A stretch of 64,000 bases of DNA from Prostheceraeus crozeri (Eukaryota > Platyhelminthes > Polycladida > Euryleptidae): assembly GCA_907163375.1 (NCBI GenBank), contig CAJQUW010001407.1, forward strand, positions 56,027 through 120,026. Reading direction: 5' to 3'. Made by a program: the position numbers and the translations under genes. The notes below the pieces were generated by a model. The model saw nothing but the letters and a program-made list of their open reading frames with translations, did not search any database and had not been told where the DNA came from. Shown piece after piece: positions 19,343 to 29,415 of the stretch (the stretch's first letter is position 1; every line of letters begins with the position of its first letter).

Positions 19343-19666
19343 CTAACTATTGCGACATAAGTGACACTCGAAATGAGCAATATCACAGTGGCTACATTTG
19401 CAAAGTTGAATGCAATTACGTATGAAACAGCGTTGACAAAAAGCATGCTTACATCTCTTGAAGATGCGCTTTTCATTTCCATCCTTTCGCTTACATACAT
19501 CACAACACATAGTTTCGCCGTTACTGATGTCTATAGCAAGTCTTTTTGAAGATATGAATTTGCTAGCCTTTTCTAAATAATAGACACATGTACAGAAGGA
19601 ATATACTTCGAGAGTGAGCAGGCATAGCTCGAAAACCAGTTGTGCTACAATCAAGTACCACTGCAT
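19343..19666 (-). CDS. Membrane-anchored RING-finger protein, 107 aa
   Basis: The first ATG is at 19666. Residues 4-30 are hydrophobic (YLIVAQLVFELCLLTLEV) and would form a signal anchor. The C-terminal half has a C3HC4-type RING pattern: C55-x2-C58, C72-x-H74, C77-x2-C80 and C91-x2-C94, with further cysteines at 101 and 104. RING domains usually recruit E2 enzymes for ubiquitin transfer. A membrane RING protein could target host proteins, as in several large DNA viruses; this function is inference. It lies in the minus-strand gene series left of the 106-aa gene. Confidence 0.7.
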   Translation of the reverse strand: MQWYLIVAQLVFELCLLTLEVYSFCTCVYYLEKASKFISSKRLAIDISNGETMCCDVCKRKDGNEKRIFKRCKHAFCQRCFIRNCIQLCKCSHCDIAHFECHLCRNS

Positions 19667-19759
19667 TTTCAATTTTTCTTTATCGAAAGTTGAATGTGAA
19701 TATCTGAAATCGCTTCAATCACTAGACTGCTGCCATGATGGTTAAATGCGTTAAGATGT

Positions 19760-20080
19760 TCAGCCATTTTTTATCATATGTCTTTTAAAAACTTCTTTGG
19801 GGTGATCTACCACTTCTATTGAATAAGAAGCAAAATGGAAAGAGCGAGTTTCCACCTCTTCCTTTCCAAAATGACTAAACTTAATTTTCGCAACTAATCG
19901 CGCCATGACAATGCTATCAGAGAATGTATTCATTAACTCTAGAAATAGAGTGCTAGCATCATCGACCACTGCTTCGATGTCGGTCTCATCTTTATGAAAA
20001 TTTATCACATAATCTTGAACAGCTCCTTTTAAACTTTGCCTATGAAAATGTAATGTTCCGCAGTCATTTGAGAAAGACAT
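19760..20080 (-). CDS. Small protein resembling the N-terminal region of the polymerase
   Basis: This 106-aa frame starts at ATG 20080. The stretch ARLVAKIKFSHF...SFHFASYSIEVVDHP resembles AVIYLKIKYAKI...EFHIPSSPATEVVDC in the first ~80 residues of the polymerase gene at 6229. The match covers about 45 residues with similar spacing. It may be a stand-alone copy of that N-terminal module, a layout found in some invertebrate Polintons. It overlaps the upstream exonuclease-like ORF by 52 bases. The function is unknown and the relationship is tentative. Confidence 0.5.
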   Translation of the reverse strand: MSFSNDCGTLHFHRQSLKGAVQDYVINFHKDETDIEAVVDDASTLFLELMNTFSDSIVMARLVAKIKFSHFGKEEVETRSFHFASYSIEVVDHPKEVFKRHMIKNG

Positions 20081-20697
20081 GATCGCCCTTTAACTAACCC
20101 ATCCATTGCATGAAAACAACAACTCTTCTCATAGTAACATTTATTGAATAACTGCAACAAGCATGCATTATAAATCAATGGTTTGAAAGAGATAAAATAG
20201 ATACAGCTGGTAACTATCATACAGCGAGCAATGATAACCATACAGGACTTTGGCAGTGTTGAGGTAAGGAGGAAAGAAGCATTGGTTATGAACGTAGCTA
20301 CTACAACGAACAGACAAAATAGAACACACAAATCCTTAAAACGTTTCGTGACTTCATGATAGTGTTGATTCACTCTACTATCCCAAGGCGGGAGCAAAAT
20401 ATCATCAATGATTAAATTGGGAAATACTTTCCTTTCGTTACCAGGATCATTACAAAAGATGCGTATAACATTGAAAGCAGCTAACCATCGTTGAAAGTCA
20501 ATAAGAAGAGCACTGTCACAAGAAAAGCCATGGTCTTGTAAATATTTCAGATTAAGTCCATGAATGTGTTTTCTCGCCCATTGATCAACATTGGGATCAC
20601 AGTTGGCATGTTGATGATAGACACTAACAATCTGATATGTCCAATTGTTCATAGCAATAGCACTGAGCTCCTGTACAGGTTCACCCTCACAATCCAT
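20029..20697 (-). CDS. Possible DEDD-type exonuclease with C-terminal membrane segments
   Basis: The frame begins MDCEGEPVQELSAI, preceded in frame by IIIF. A hydrophobic strand followed by DxEG fits exonuclease motif I of DnaQ-like 3'-5' exonucleases. ARKHIHGLN and DFQRWLAAFN blocks follow, as in small exonuclease-like proteins of invertebrate Polintons. After residue ~125 the sequence turns hydrophobic, with two or three potential membrane helices. That is odd for an exonuclease and may mark a fusion or an unspliced 3' part. A TTTTAG acceptor-like site lies directly upstream, so a further 5' exon is possible. The catalytic set beyond motif I is not certain. Confidence 0.45.
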   Translation of the reverse strand: MDCEGEPVQELSAIAMNNWTYQIVSVYHQHANCDPNVDQWARKHIHGLNLKYLQDHGFSCDSALLIDFQRWLAAFNVIRIFCNDPGNERKVFPNLIIDDILLPPWDSRVNQHYHEVTKRFKDLCVLFCLFVVVATFITNASFLLTSTLPKSCMVIIARCMIVTSCIYFISFKPLIYNACLLQLFNKCYYEKSCCFHAMDGLVKGRSCLSQMTAEHYIFIGKV

Positions 20698-20908
20698 AAA
20701 AATGATGATAGAAGCCTAAAACGGAAATTTACACATCTAAGGAAACGTTCTATAACATATTACAAAATGAAGAATTACATCGATGCTTTTCACGACAAAA
20801 TACACAAATGATATGATGGCAACGAAGAAGTAAAATGTATCTAATAAGACCACGCCTACGACACTCAAAGCACATAAGCGAATTGTCATAGGTAGAGTTA
20901 GGAAAGGA

Positions 20909-21683
20909 CTAGTAATTCTCCTTCTTTGATTTGCGTTTTGATGCAGCATTCTTCTCCGACTTGCGCTTCGTACCACTGCTGTTAAGGATTTGATCAATTA
21001 TGTCATCCACGTTGGGTGGTTTTGGAATATATAGGATGGATTCCATATGCATGGAGAGAGAGGCTATTTTATTATCCTTGTGTCGACCATAATATAGCCC
21101 ATTCACTTTGAAAAGGATATCCCAAGTACCTTCTCCGAGCTCATCGCATCTGATGGGTATTGATTGATCTCCCTCCTTCTTATAGTAAGTACACCAATGT
21201 GATACCGGTAGGCAAATGTGATTACCATCCCAAATCTTTCTATAGGGAGTATCCTTGTCATCTCTCGCCTTCCACTCTTGAGCAAGAGGAGTAGGAATGT
21301 CCATATTTAATGTCACGTACTCCTCAATAATATCAAGTTGGCGGCGAATGTACGGACTCACGGGGATCAGTATGTAGTCCCCATACTGATTGCGCATTAT
21401 CTTGACATCCGTGGAAGGGAGCATTCCCGTTTGGAGTACTACGCTATGATCGTCATAACGCAAGACTTGTTTAAATTTACGCTGTAGCGGTGTAGGATTA
21501 TGTACCTTGGTTGTTTCTTCCACTGGCCTCAGTTGTAGATGATCTGATCGTAGCGAACCTTGTAACGTTTGACCGCCATTTTGTCCTACTAGTGCAGCAG
21601 ATGGAGTAGATGCCTGAAAATGAAAAAGTATGTATTAAGCTTACGTTCAAGGGAGGAGAGGGAGGGAAGTAGCGACTTACCAT
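20909..21683 (-). CDS. Spliced Polinton gene of unknown function, 235 aa, with start codon alone in exon 1
   Basis: ATG at 21683-21681 is followed at once by GTAAGT. A 67-bp intron (21614-21680) ends in TTTTCAG, and exon 2 runs from 21613 to 20909 in one frame. The protein starts MASTPSAALVG. Its middle has mixed alpha/beta composition with aromatic motifs (KIWDGNHICLP, HWCTYYKKEG). Its tail is a run of basic clusters (KRKSEK, SKRKSKKE) that would serve as a nuclear signal. I do not recognise a family. A TATA box at 21793-21804 and a pyrimidine-rich leader lie upstream. The leader matches that of the polymerase end of the element, so both genes are probably expressed together, perhaps early. 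Confidence 0.6.
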
Positions 21684-21792
21684 TTTAGTTGGATAATAGA
21701 ACAGGGAAGTAGAGAGAGAGAGAGAGAGAGAAAATGTGCGTCCGTCACTCGTGTGATTCAACGATGGAATGATTCTCACTGTGGAAGGCTCG

Positions 21793-21804
21793 CTATTTAT
21801 ATAG
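21793..21804 (-). promoter_or_regulatory. TATA box of the 20909-21683 gene
   Basis: CTATATAAATAG on the minus strand lies about 115 bases upstream of the ATG at 21683. A (TC)n run follows in the presumed leader. It fits a core promoter and is of interest because the element encodes a TBP-like protein. Confidence 0.6.
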
Positions 21805-21859
21805 AAATGCTTGATTCTCATTGGATGATGATCCTCATTGGACAATAACATCAAGCTGA

Positions 21860-22518
21860 TTCCAAATCTGGCCTCCGTTTTCCCATCCGATGCTTCATTT
21901 TGAAGCTACAGCCCAAAACGTCCAAAATTCTAACTCTGTCGTTTTTCGCCAATCTCCCAAAATCTTAAATGGCGTCTCACATCTAAACGAAGACAGATAT
22001 GAACAAGCCGTTTCTTTCAGTGAATTTGTCTCACTCTTAGCTTTCAAACGAGCTATTGCACGACAAAATCCGTCCACTAGAAGCAAAGTTGGAAGGTCGG
22101 TGCCGAGGGGGGGGACGTCAGCGAAAATTTTTCTCTCCGATTGCTTTCAAATTCAGCATACAGATGCAGAATTTCACGCTGAATCCGAATCTGACCTCCG
22201 TTTTCCCATCCGAGCACTGCTTCCACTCGAAACATCCCATATTCAACCCAACATTCATCAGATTTCACGAAAATCATCACACACTTTAGCCTCAAGTCAA
22301 AACCTGGCGGTCGCCCAAGTCCACCACGACACTCTGTCGTTTTATCGAGGGGGGGACGTCAGCGAACCTTTCAGACCTACCTGGTCGGCAGACCACGACA
22401 GACATCTGTCGTTCCAGAGGGGGGGAGTCAGACTCGAAGCACCACGGCGGCCGACCGCAACCTCTGTCGTTCCAGAGGGGGGGCACGCCGGTCGGATGTT
22501 CGCCGTTTTATTACTACT
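21860..22518. repeat. Right terminal inverted repeat of the Polinton
   Basis: The reverse complement matches 521-1180 and the second tandem unit near 1290-1700. It ends ACTACT and carries the same C/G tracts with CTCTGTCGT motifs. An open frame of 245 codons crosses it but is a by-product of the repeat. Confidence 0.92.
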
Positions 22519-22524
22519 GACAAG
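22519..22524. repeat. Polinton target-site duplication, right (GACAAG)
   Basis: This is an exact copy of 515-520, immediately after the terminal CT of the element. Confidence 0.93.
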
Positions 22525-22795
22525 ACAATACTGGTCACTCTCTTGTCGAGAGGTACTCCATGATCTGATGGCACCATCGCGAATTCATCGATATCTTTTC
22601 TGTGCTCCTTTGAAAAATGTTGAATGAAAGCTCGTCTGCCAATACTAGAATGTGCTAGTTTTCGATAAAGCACCCATGCGTTCACGGCTACCAGGTCAAG
22701 CATATTATAGAACTCCACCAATGCCCTGCGTCGACAACCAGCCTTCGCTGATAACTAACGGCACATTTGGTCAAGCATGTATACTCCATACAAGT
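22525..22795 (-). pseudogene. piggyBac transposase C-terminal catalytic region (right of Polinton)
   Basis: On the minus strand, this reads GVYMLDQMCR, then SAKAGCRRRALVEFYNMLDL, then VAVNAWVLYR, ending near the insertion with KRVTSIVL. These are the conserved blocks at the end of the piggyBac DDE domain (GVDxLDQM, RRWPxxxFYNMLD, NAxxLY). A stop codon replaces the position after DQMCR and the third Asp context is altered, so the copy is dead. The cysteine-rich end of the same gene is at 407-490, across the Polinton. Confidence 0.82.
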
Positions 22796-23683
22796 TTGTT
22801 GTTGTTATTATAAAAAAAGTGGCTTATGTTTCTGGCTGTTTCTCGCCACTTTCTACACAAACAACTCCGCGATGCTGAGTTGACAGAATGTGCCATATAT
22901 ATGAAGCCATGATATCTATGGATGTTCCCTAATGAGGTCGGCGTTGATATGACTTGTCAGTGTCAGTCGCATAGACCGTTAACTGCTCGCCTATAGTTAA
23001 GTTGTTTACGGTCTGCTGTAACGAGTTGACCAAAATCCAACTCTACAGAATGACGTGCAAACAGTAATACGAAAATAAGATATTTGAATCTGACTGATGA
23101 GATGGAACAAAAATATTCACATTCAGCAATCAATATAGCTAAACAGACCTATTAGATGAATTGTATCATTTTTATTTGGTTTTATGTAATAGCCTATAGG
23201 TCTGTGATATTGTCGTTCTTGTGAAAATAGATCTTGCACGGTATTCTTGAGCAGAAAAAATATATAGATAGTGGCAAAGATGAGCAATCGTCAACTGACG
23301 GGTTTGGCGCTTATAAGTATATCTGTATGTCACGGCTTGTAGTGTTTATCTTTTAAGTTTGCTGCAAATGCGATGAACGGGAATTTTCACTAGGGCTGTG
23401 AGAACTTATTGAATGGGTGGAGAATCTCAATAGGCTATATCTGTTGAAAAGCAAAAATAGCCTTTCATCGATTGCGCTTATCTGTGTCATAAATATCTTC
23501 AGAATTTTATGAACTCCCATCCACATTTCAGACTCTTTTCGCCTACATCAGAATGCGATTGATTTCTGCCAGTATGACAACTTAAGCGAGAGAGAGAGAG
23601 ATGAAGAAGATTAAGTGGAAAATAATAATGAGACGGATTGAAAGAAAAGAGAGAACGGGGATCGAGAGGAGGATCGTGGTGGA
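22796..23683. other. No recognisable feature
   Basis: This is AT-rich intergenic sequence. I see no coding frame, RNA gene or repeat with a second copy in the window. Confidence 0.5.
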
Positions 23684-23790
23684 GAGAGATGAAAGAAATT
23701 GGAATAGCAAGAGAAGTTGAGGATGTATTGGAGAGAGTGAGAGAGAGAAGAGAGTGGTGAGTGAGTGAGAGAGATAGCTAGATAGATGGA
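23684..23790. repeat. Direct repeat A1 flanking the retroelement region
   Basis: GAGAGATGAAAGAAATTGG, followed by AGAAGTTGAGGATGT, GA-rich runs and (GATA)n, is repeated in the same order and orientation at 26497-26610. The two copies bracket the Penelope-like/esterase segment. Confidence 0.75.
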
Positions 23791-23879
23791 TAGATAAATG
23801 GATATCTGTCAGAGATCCCCACGCCGACCTAATGACTACCGATAATTTGAGAAGTGCGAAAACGAGATGATTGATTGGA

Positions 23880-25336
23880 AGACCGGTTTCGATCTTGGAT
23901 TTTTATCAATTCCAAATTGACACGTCTTACTCGACAGAAATCAGAACAAGAAGTGAAAAATGCGATCACGTACATCATCAAACACGAGACAGAATAGATG
24001 TTACCGATTGACAGACAATATAGACTGCTTAAAATTCTATGCATAGTAAAAGAAGACAAAGTTCTTACGTCATTCTGGAGTTCACGTTTACAAAGTTGAA
24101 TAACACGCTGACTACAATCGCTGCATGGCACGACAAGATGCAAGTTGGTGGACTTGTTACGTTCAATGTTCAAGCCTTGTGGATGCAACGTTTAAAGCCT
24201 CTTAATCCGATTGCTCTCTTTCATCAAACGCCGAGACTCGTCAAGACAGTGCTCCAAGGCAGTAAAAGTAAAATCGGACAATGTACCAGAAGTATTAAAA
24301 TGATTTGACACAGATGAACTATACAATGACTTTATGTTCTCCGAAATACGTCTCTTCAGAGTTCTTGACGTTTGACCAACATAGCCAGCTTTACAATTTG
24401 TACATGAAATAGAATAAATTACATTTACAGATGAGCAGGTAAGTCTATGTACAATGGCAACAGGGTTATTATTAAAATTATTTACAACTGAAGTAGCAAA
24501 AGTACCAAAGGAGCATACATAACACGAACATGAAAAAATATCCTGTATTCTCAGGAGATTGTCCTTTCAGAGCAAAAACACGGCGAACTGCGTCTGTGAT
24601 TGCACTTCTGGTGTAGCCTTGTTTCTTCCAACAGGTCTGCACAAAATGCACAGTATGAGTGGACCAGCGATACACTTGAGCGGAATGCATACTTGAGATG
24701 ATACGACAAAGGTGACCAAATCGCATGAGTACCCAAAGCTTTAAAACCGATTCTATACAATATGCAGTTATTACATTTGTACAGATCAAGATCTAAAATT
24801 CTGATACTGTCTTTGTTGAAACACATTTCAACTTTAATACTGGGAAAAATATTATTTACATTTTCACAAAAATTATGCGAAGTATTTACATCATTTTTCC
24901 AGACAAAAAGTACATCGTTAATATACCTTATCCAGTTTGAAGGAGGAACATTAAATTCAAAAACTTTATCCTCCCAATAAGTCAGAAAAATATTTGCGTA
25001 TGATGGACCGAACGCGCAGCCCATCGCTGTACTTTGTACTTGTACAAACAATTCGTTGCGAAAAGAAAGTGTGTTGCATGTTAAAATGATGCGAAGCATA
25101 GTTAACAAAGTTTGGTCCGGCCTTTTCGGGTTCGGAAAAGCCAAAAAAGCCTTACTACAAGCTTCAATGCCATCATCGGTAGGTATATTGGTGTATAAAG
25201 AAGCAATGTCAAGAGTCACAAAAAGTGCAGAGTCTTCAATTTTAATGTCATGAATCAAGGAAATCACATGAAGAGAATCACGGACATAAATATGACCACT
25301 GTGAGCGATCGGGGCAATAAAATAACTAAAACACAA
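23880..25336 (-). pseudogene. Penelope-like retroelement: reverse transcriptase and GIY-YIG endonuclease
   Basis: The minus strand encodes a 5'-truncated RT. It has the catalytic-strand block VTLDIASLYTNIP, the STAMGCAFGPSYANIF block, and WIRYINDVLFVW, where the usual RYxDD second Asp context reads YIND. The RT thumb continues in a second frame (KKQGYTRSAITDAV), so at least one frameshift is present. Further downstream, at about 24180-24440, a GIY-YIG nuclease is visible (IYSISC, CKAGYVGQT, HPQGLN). RT plus GIY-YIG identifies Penelope-like elements. The RT is joined at about 25290 to an esterase-like frame, so this copy is both broken and chimeric. Confidence 0.82.
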
Positions 25337-26361
25337 CCAGTAGGCATTCTACTAGAAATCAGTTCATGAAACTCCTGAATGTTTTTTCTAGAAACTTCAT
25401 CGGCATTGATTGGAATGCTATTGACCAACACTGACAGCTGAGCGTTTAAAAAAATTCTTTTAGCTTTGTAAACTACCGCCCGGAAGACAGTAAAACTATT
25501 CAATGGTTTATTCTTTCCATCTAACATAGATAGACAGATAGTGAAATGTGTGACATTCGAATAAGCGGTCCTGATGGATTGTAAAGATTGCTTAAAGAAA
25601 CTGAAACGACCCCTATTGGTCGAATAAGCAGAGCAATCGATAACCTTAATTCCCCTCAAGTTCGAATCTCCAAAAAACAAATTAAAGATTTAGATGCATC
25701 TATTGGATTTTCTTTACAGGAGGCAACACTTTCACAAGATGTGGATGAGCACTTCACATAAAACCAGCTTCGTTTGATGAAATTTCTTCAGCACTGGATT
25801 AGATGACACTGCACTACAGCCCACTGAAACAGAGGAGCAGACACATGATGAGCCGTTTGAGCCCGCAGATTCCACCGCAGCAGAGGAAGAGCTGGTCAGG
25901 GATTGAGAAAGTTGAACGTCAGGATTCTCTGAGTCAGAGAAGTCCAAATCCACCGAAGGCCATGCACGAGAAGAATCGCCATTACCTCGATTGCTGATAG
26001 GAGAAGATACTTCATGATGAGCTGGACTGCTTGGTTGAGAAATCGTTTAAACTCCTTTGTCGTAGAGCTCCAGCAAATGTCTTTGAGTAGAAGAAAAGCT
26101 GCGTCGATTTTCCACCACAATCGGCTACAGATGATCCACATACTCGTCTGACTCAGCTGGGTCATCAGCCAGCAGCTTCTGGTTGGAGGTTATCATAGAT
26201 AAGGCTTCGTCAAGAACCGAATCGGACAGCTTCTTACCCAATTGAGACCGACACCACTTCACCACCATCTGCATTGATCGTTCCGGGAGGTTCGAGGGAA
26301 TAGGCGTCGAGGAAACCATCTCCAACGCTTCCCCTAACAGAAAAGAGTGGTGTCCTTGCAT
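25264..26361 (-). pseudogene. GDSN (SGNH-like) esterase ORF fragment with N-terminal region
   Basis: The minus-strand frame at 25264-25680 begins LFFGDSNLRGI and continues with NRGRFSFFKQSL, VTHFTICLSMLD and a VLVNSIPINADE block. A GDSN opening with a conserved Ser is typical of SGNH-hydrolase-like domains in ORF1 proteins of non-LTR elements. Upstream (25732-26361) lie Ser-rich and helical stretches in other frames, including ERSMQMVVKWCRSQLG, that may be its N-terminal part. Several stops and frameshifts separate them. It merges into the Penelope-like RT frame at its 3' end. Whether both belong to one element or are joined by rearrangement is not clear. Confidence 0.5.
25788..25866. repeat. 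Direct repeat B1 (second copy at 26419-26497)
   Basis: About 80 bases from TTCAGCACTGGATTAGATG to GATGAGCCGTTTGAG recur at 26419-26497 with a few mismatches, 630 bases away in the same orientation. The second copy leads directly into repeat A2, so the arrangement looks like the junction of two tandem, truncated element copies. Confidence 0.75.
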
Positions 26362-26418
26362 CGCAAAATGAACCGCTGAGCACCATTCATTTGTAATGGA
26401 TTCAATTTACGCAGTAAA

Positions 26419-26620
26419 TTTCTTCAGCACTGGATTAGATGACACTGCACTACTGTCCACTGAAACAGATCAGCAGGCACTTGATGAGCCGTTTGAGAGA
26501 GATGAAAGAAATTGGGATAGAATGAGAAGTTGAGGATGTCTTGAAGAGAGAGAGAGAGAGAAGAGAGTGGTGAGTGAGTGAGTGAGATAGATAGATAGAT
26601 AGATAGATAGATTGAGAGAG
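26419..26620. repeat. Direct repeats B2 and A2 with (GATA)n and (GA)n tracts
   Basis: 26419-26497 copies 25788-25866. 26497-26610 copies 23684-23790. GATA and GA microsatellites follow at about 26585-26640. Confidence 0.75.
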
Positions 26621-26640
26621 AGAGAGTGAGTGAGAGAGAA

Positions 26641-27100
26641 GGAGGAGAGAAGAGGATAATGGGATAGAGATTTATGAAGATAACGAGAATAGGAAGAGGA
26701 GAATAATTGATGAGAGATTGAGTGACTTGAGTGAGTTTTTCGGTCATATAAATTAAACCTATGAATTTTGAGTTTTGAGATCTATCTGATGTTCGGCGTT
26801 TGCACGTTTACTAGACATCGAGTTCCTGAATTTATGTGGGATAAGATGGTAAAATGATAGGCAAAATAATGTGGGAACTTTATGTCAGATCCCATCAAAC
26901 GCTCATGTGGTCTGATGGTGGCATGACGATGGCCCACACAATACCCATGAACAATGATGGGGCCCACGTGGGCCCCACTGCTATACCATGGACGTTTTTC
27001 ACTGGGTAAGATCCTAAAAACATCTCCGCGAGAACTTCGCGAGACGGGTCGTACAGAGAAATTCGACTTGTGGCTCGAAAAGACCCTCAGGGCTCTTGGC
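26641..27100. other. No recognisable feature
   Basis: This is a GA-rich run followed by unique-looking sequence with no supported coding frame. Confidence 0.45.
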
Positions 27101-27111
27101 TATTCTGGTGA

Positions 27112-27770
27112 ATGGTAGAAAGACGAAGATTCCATTGTATTCCATTTTCTCTTATAGATTTTCAATTTGTTGATTCACATAAGATACTTGGGGTTATTTG
27201 GAGCTGTGATCTGCGATGGAATCTCCATTTTGATTATGTCCGTAAGATCTTTGTTCAAAGAATACATTGTCTTCGAGTTTTAAAAAATTTTCTGTCCAAA
27301 GATGAATTGTTCTGCATATATAATGGTTTACTACGATCCATTTTGGAGTACTGTACACCTCTATTTATTGCTATGCCCACTTTTTTGTCTGATGAAATTG
27401 AAAAACTTCAACGCCGAGCACACAGAATCATCTGTGGTTTTGAATGTGCTTGTGGCTGTTTGGAGCCTCTAAGTGTTAGAAGACTGAACTCAGCGTCCAA
27501 ACTTTTCAGAAAGTGCTCTTTCCCATTACATCCGTTACATTCAATCTTCCCAAGTGTTAGTGAACGTTCTGGTAGACGGATTGTTCCATTGTGCCGAACA
27601 TCTCGACGCCTCAATTATTTTATGATGTTTATGTCAGTTTACTTCATGCACGAACGTAATGTTAATTTTTGGTGATTTATATAATTTTTGATATGTTTAA
27701 TTTGTCATTTATGATTTTCATTCATTTTCAAATATACACATCTCTCTCTCTCTCTCTCTATTCTACCAAT
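27112..27770 (+). pseudogene. LINE 3' fragment: end of reverse transcriptase and tail
   Basis: The plus strand reads HKILGVIWSCDLRWNLHFDYV, then LKNFLSKDELFCIYNGLLRS, ILEYCTPLF and EIEKLQRRAHRIICG. This is the C-terminal region of non-LTR retrotransposon RT (YLGV..S.DLKW..H, IY.S.IRS.LEY, L..IQ+RA). The fragment lacks the catalytic RT core, so it is 5'-truncated, as is common for LINE insertions. After the stop at 27675 there is an AT-rich tail and a (TC)n run near 27745. The clade is probably CR1/L2-like, but this is uncertain. Confidence 0.8.
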
Positions 27771-29415
27771 CAAGCATGATGATTGCTGCAGTCTTCAAAG
27801 CCTTGATCGTCAATCCCATGCAAGAAGAGGCTGCGGGATCTCTTTCGAAATTATATTTCCGAGATGAATTTCAGTGATGGAGGTGCGAGTATATTTAGCA
27901 CTCTTAAAATCATTCTTGCATTCGGAAAGTCTAATGAAATTCCTCGCTGAAATCATTGCGAAAGCATAAGGCTAGAGCATGATAGTATACATACCAGCGA
28001 TGAAAATGGGTTAGTGGGTCAAAGGCACCATTCGGTGACCCTGTCAATGACCTGGAATTTTCCGCTTTTGGGCTCTGCTGCTCTTGTAGCCATGAACAAA
28101 GTTTTTGCCTAAATTGTGATGTCAGTGAATGATCCGTTAATGTACTAATTCTATGAGCTTGTAAATCACTAGGTGATTTAAATGTTGGAAAATCATTAAC
28201 TCTAAAAATTACCAATTTTTTGAATAATTGCTGGCAAATTTACATCACTGCCTCATGGATCCTCTCTTGCAGCTGAGCCGACCAGTGATAATCCTGTAGG
28301 GGGCCTTTTCCTTTACAGCAAGTGACTTATGCGCACTTAATCCTTACTTCTCTTTCGTCGTTGAACAATAATTAATTGAATTTCCATTTTCCAACATTTG
28401 GTAGACCTTATTTACAGCAGAAATATTACAAATGGAACTCTTTTTTCTACTATATCACAGGAATTTCGCGGTCATTTGACCGAGGTCCACGATCAGTGCC
28501 ATCAACATTTAAAATCTATGCCCAATACCGCGCTAACGGTGTAGTGGCGAAAACTGAAAGGGAGGGGCAATTCGAAAACACTTTTCCGTGAGTTTTCGAA
28601 ATTTGAATTTCATACGTATCGTATCACTAGACTTCAATGACTTCAGTTCGACTCCAGCAATAATTTCATTCAGATGTGTACATAAAAGATTGGCTGAGAA
28701 TAATCAGCGTGTTTATACAAATTATTCAGCAAATACTTTTAAAGTGTGATGCTTAAAGGCCAGTTTCGATATTCACAAAATCATAGCATTGGTCGTTTAA
28801 CCAGAAATTGAAGGAAATCATTCAAAAAAATCCGCGGGTTAAGGTATAGTAATTTTGATTGCAAGATATTACGTTTGAAAACGGAAGTCTTGCGTGCTAT
28901 AAGGTCCAATTTGGTATATAAAATTGAATGCCGTCTGTAATCCAATTTTCAATCTAACTTTATGCCGTTTGCTATGCGTCCACACATGACGAAGCAAATG
29001 ATTTTCTATTCTCAAACACTTTCTGATTGACGAATTGGCGTTTACACCAGTGTCAAGTTTACACCAATTGCAAAGAAATGACGCTTACACCGTTGTTAGA
29101 CTGGTAAGGGTAAATCCGGCCAGATTCATTAATACAGCCGACAAAATCTTGCAAACAAAATGTCTTGCTTATTGTTTTTGCTCATCAGAAGAGTAAACTC
29201 AGACGGAATGGGCGTGTTTTCAGACCAATTGATGCTCCTTTTTGGTATTATGTGCAATTTCATCTACGTTTTATGGTCAAGTAGGTTTCAAGCGTGTGAT
29301 GATAGAACGCACGCACTCTTTCAGTAATGTACAATCAGAAGCAAACCTAATGAAGTATGACCGCATATTTATCTGATTACAACATTCTGCATTCATCATT
29401 CTATCGACAGCAGTG
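27771..29415. other. Upstream region of the transporter gene; no coding feature seen
   Basis: No convincing exon or repeat was found. The 5' UTR and promoter of the transporter should lie here. A possible acceptor (TATCGACAGCAG) lies just before its ATG, so an upstream non-coding exon is possible. Confidence 0.45.

Larger units (their letters stand above)
521..22518. mobile_element. Polinton/Maverick element, nearly whole, with a handful of breaks
   Basis: The element is 21,998 bp long, starts with AGTAGT and ends with ACTACT, and is flanked by GACAAG duplications. It encodes protein-primed DNA polymerase B, a chromodomain integrase, an FtsK/HerA-type packaging ATPase, an adenovirus-type cysteine protease, a double-jelly-roll major capsid protein and several small basic virion proteins. 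Integrase, ATPase, protease and most small genes read open. Polymerase, capsid and the first plus-strand gene each show one or two breaks. Exact duplications, matching ends and mostly open genes point to a relatively recent, now fossil, insertion. It lies inside a piggyBac transposase gene. Confidence 0.95.

Noticed and set aside
23580-23800. GA/GATA-rich arrays as a possible CRISPR or satellite
   Set aside because: They are simple microsatellites in a eukaryotic context, part of direct repeat A.
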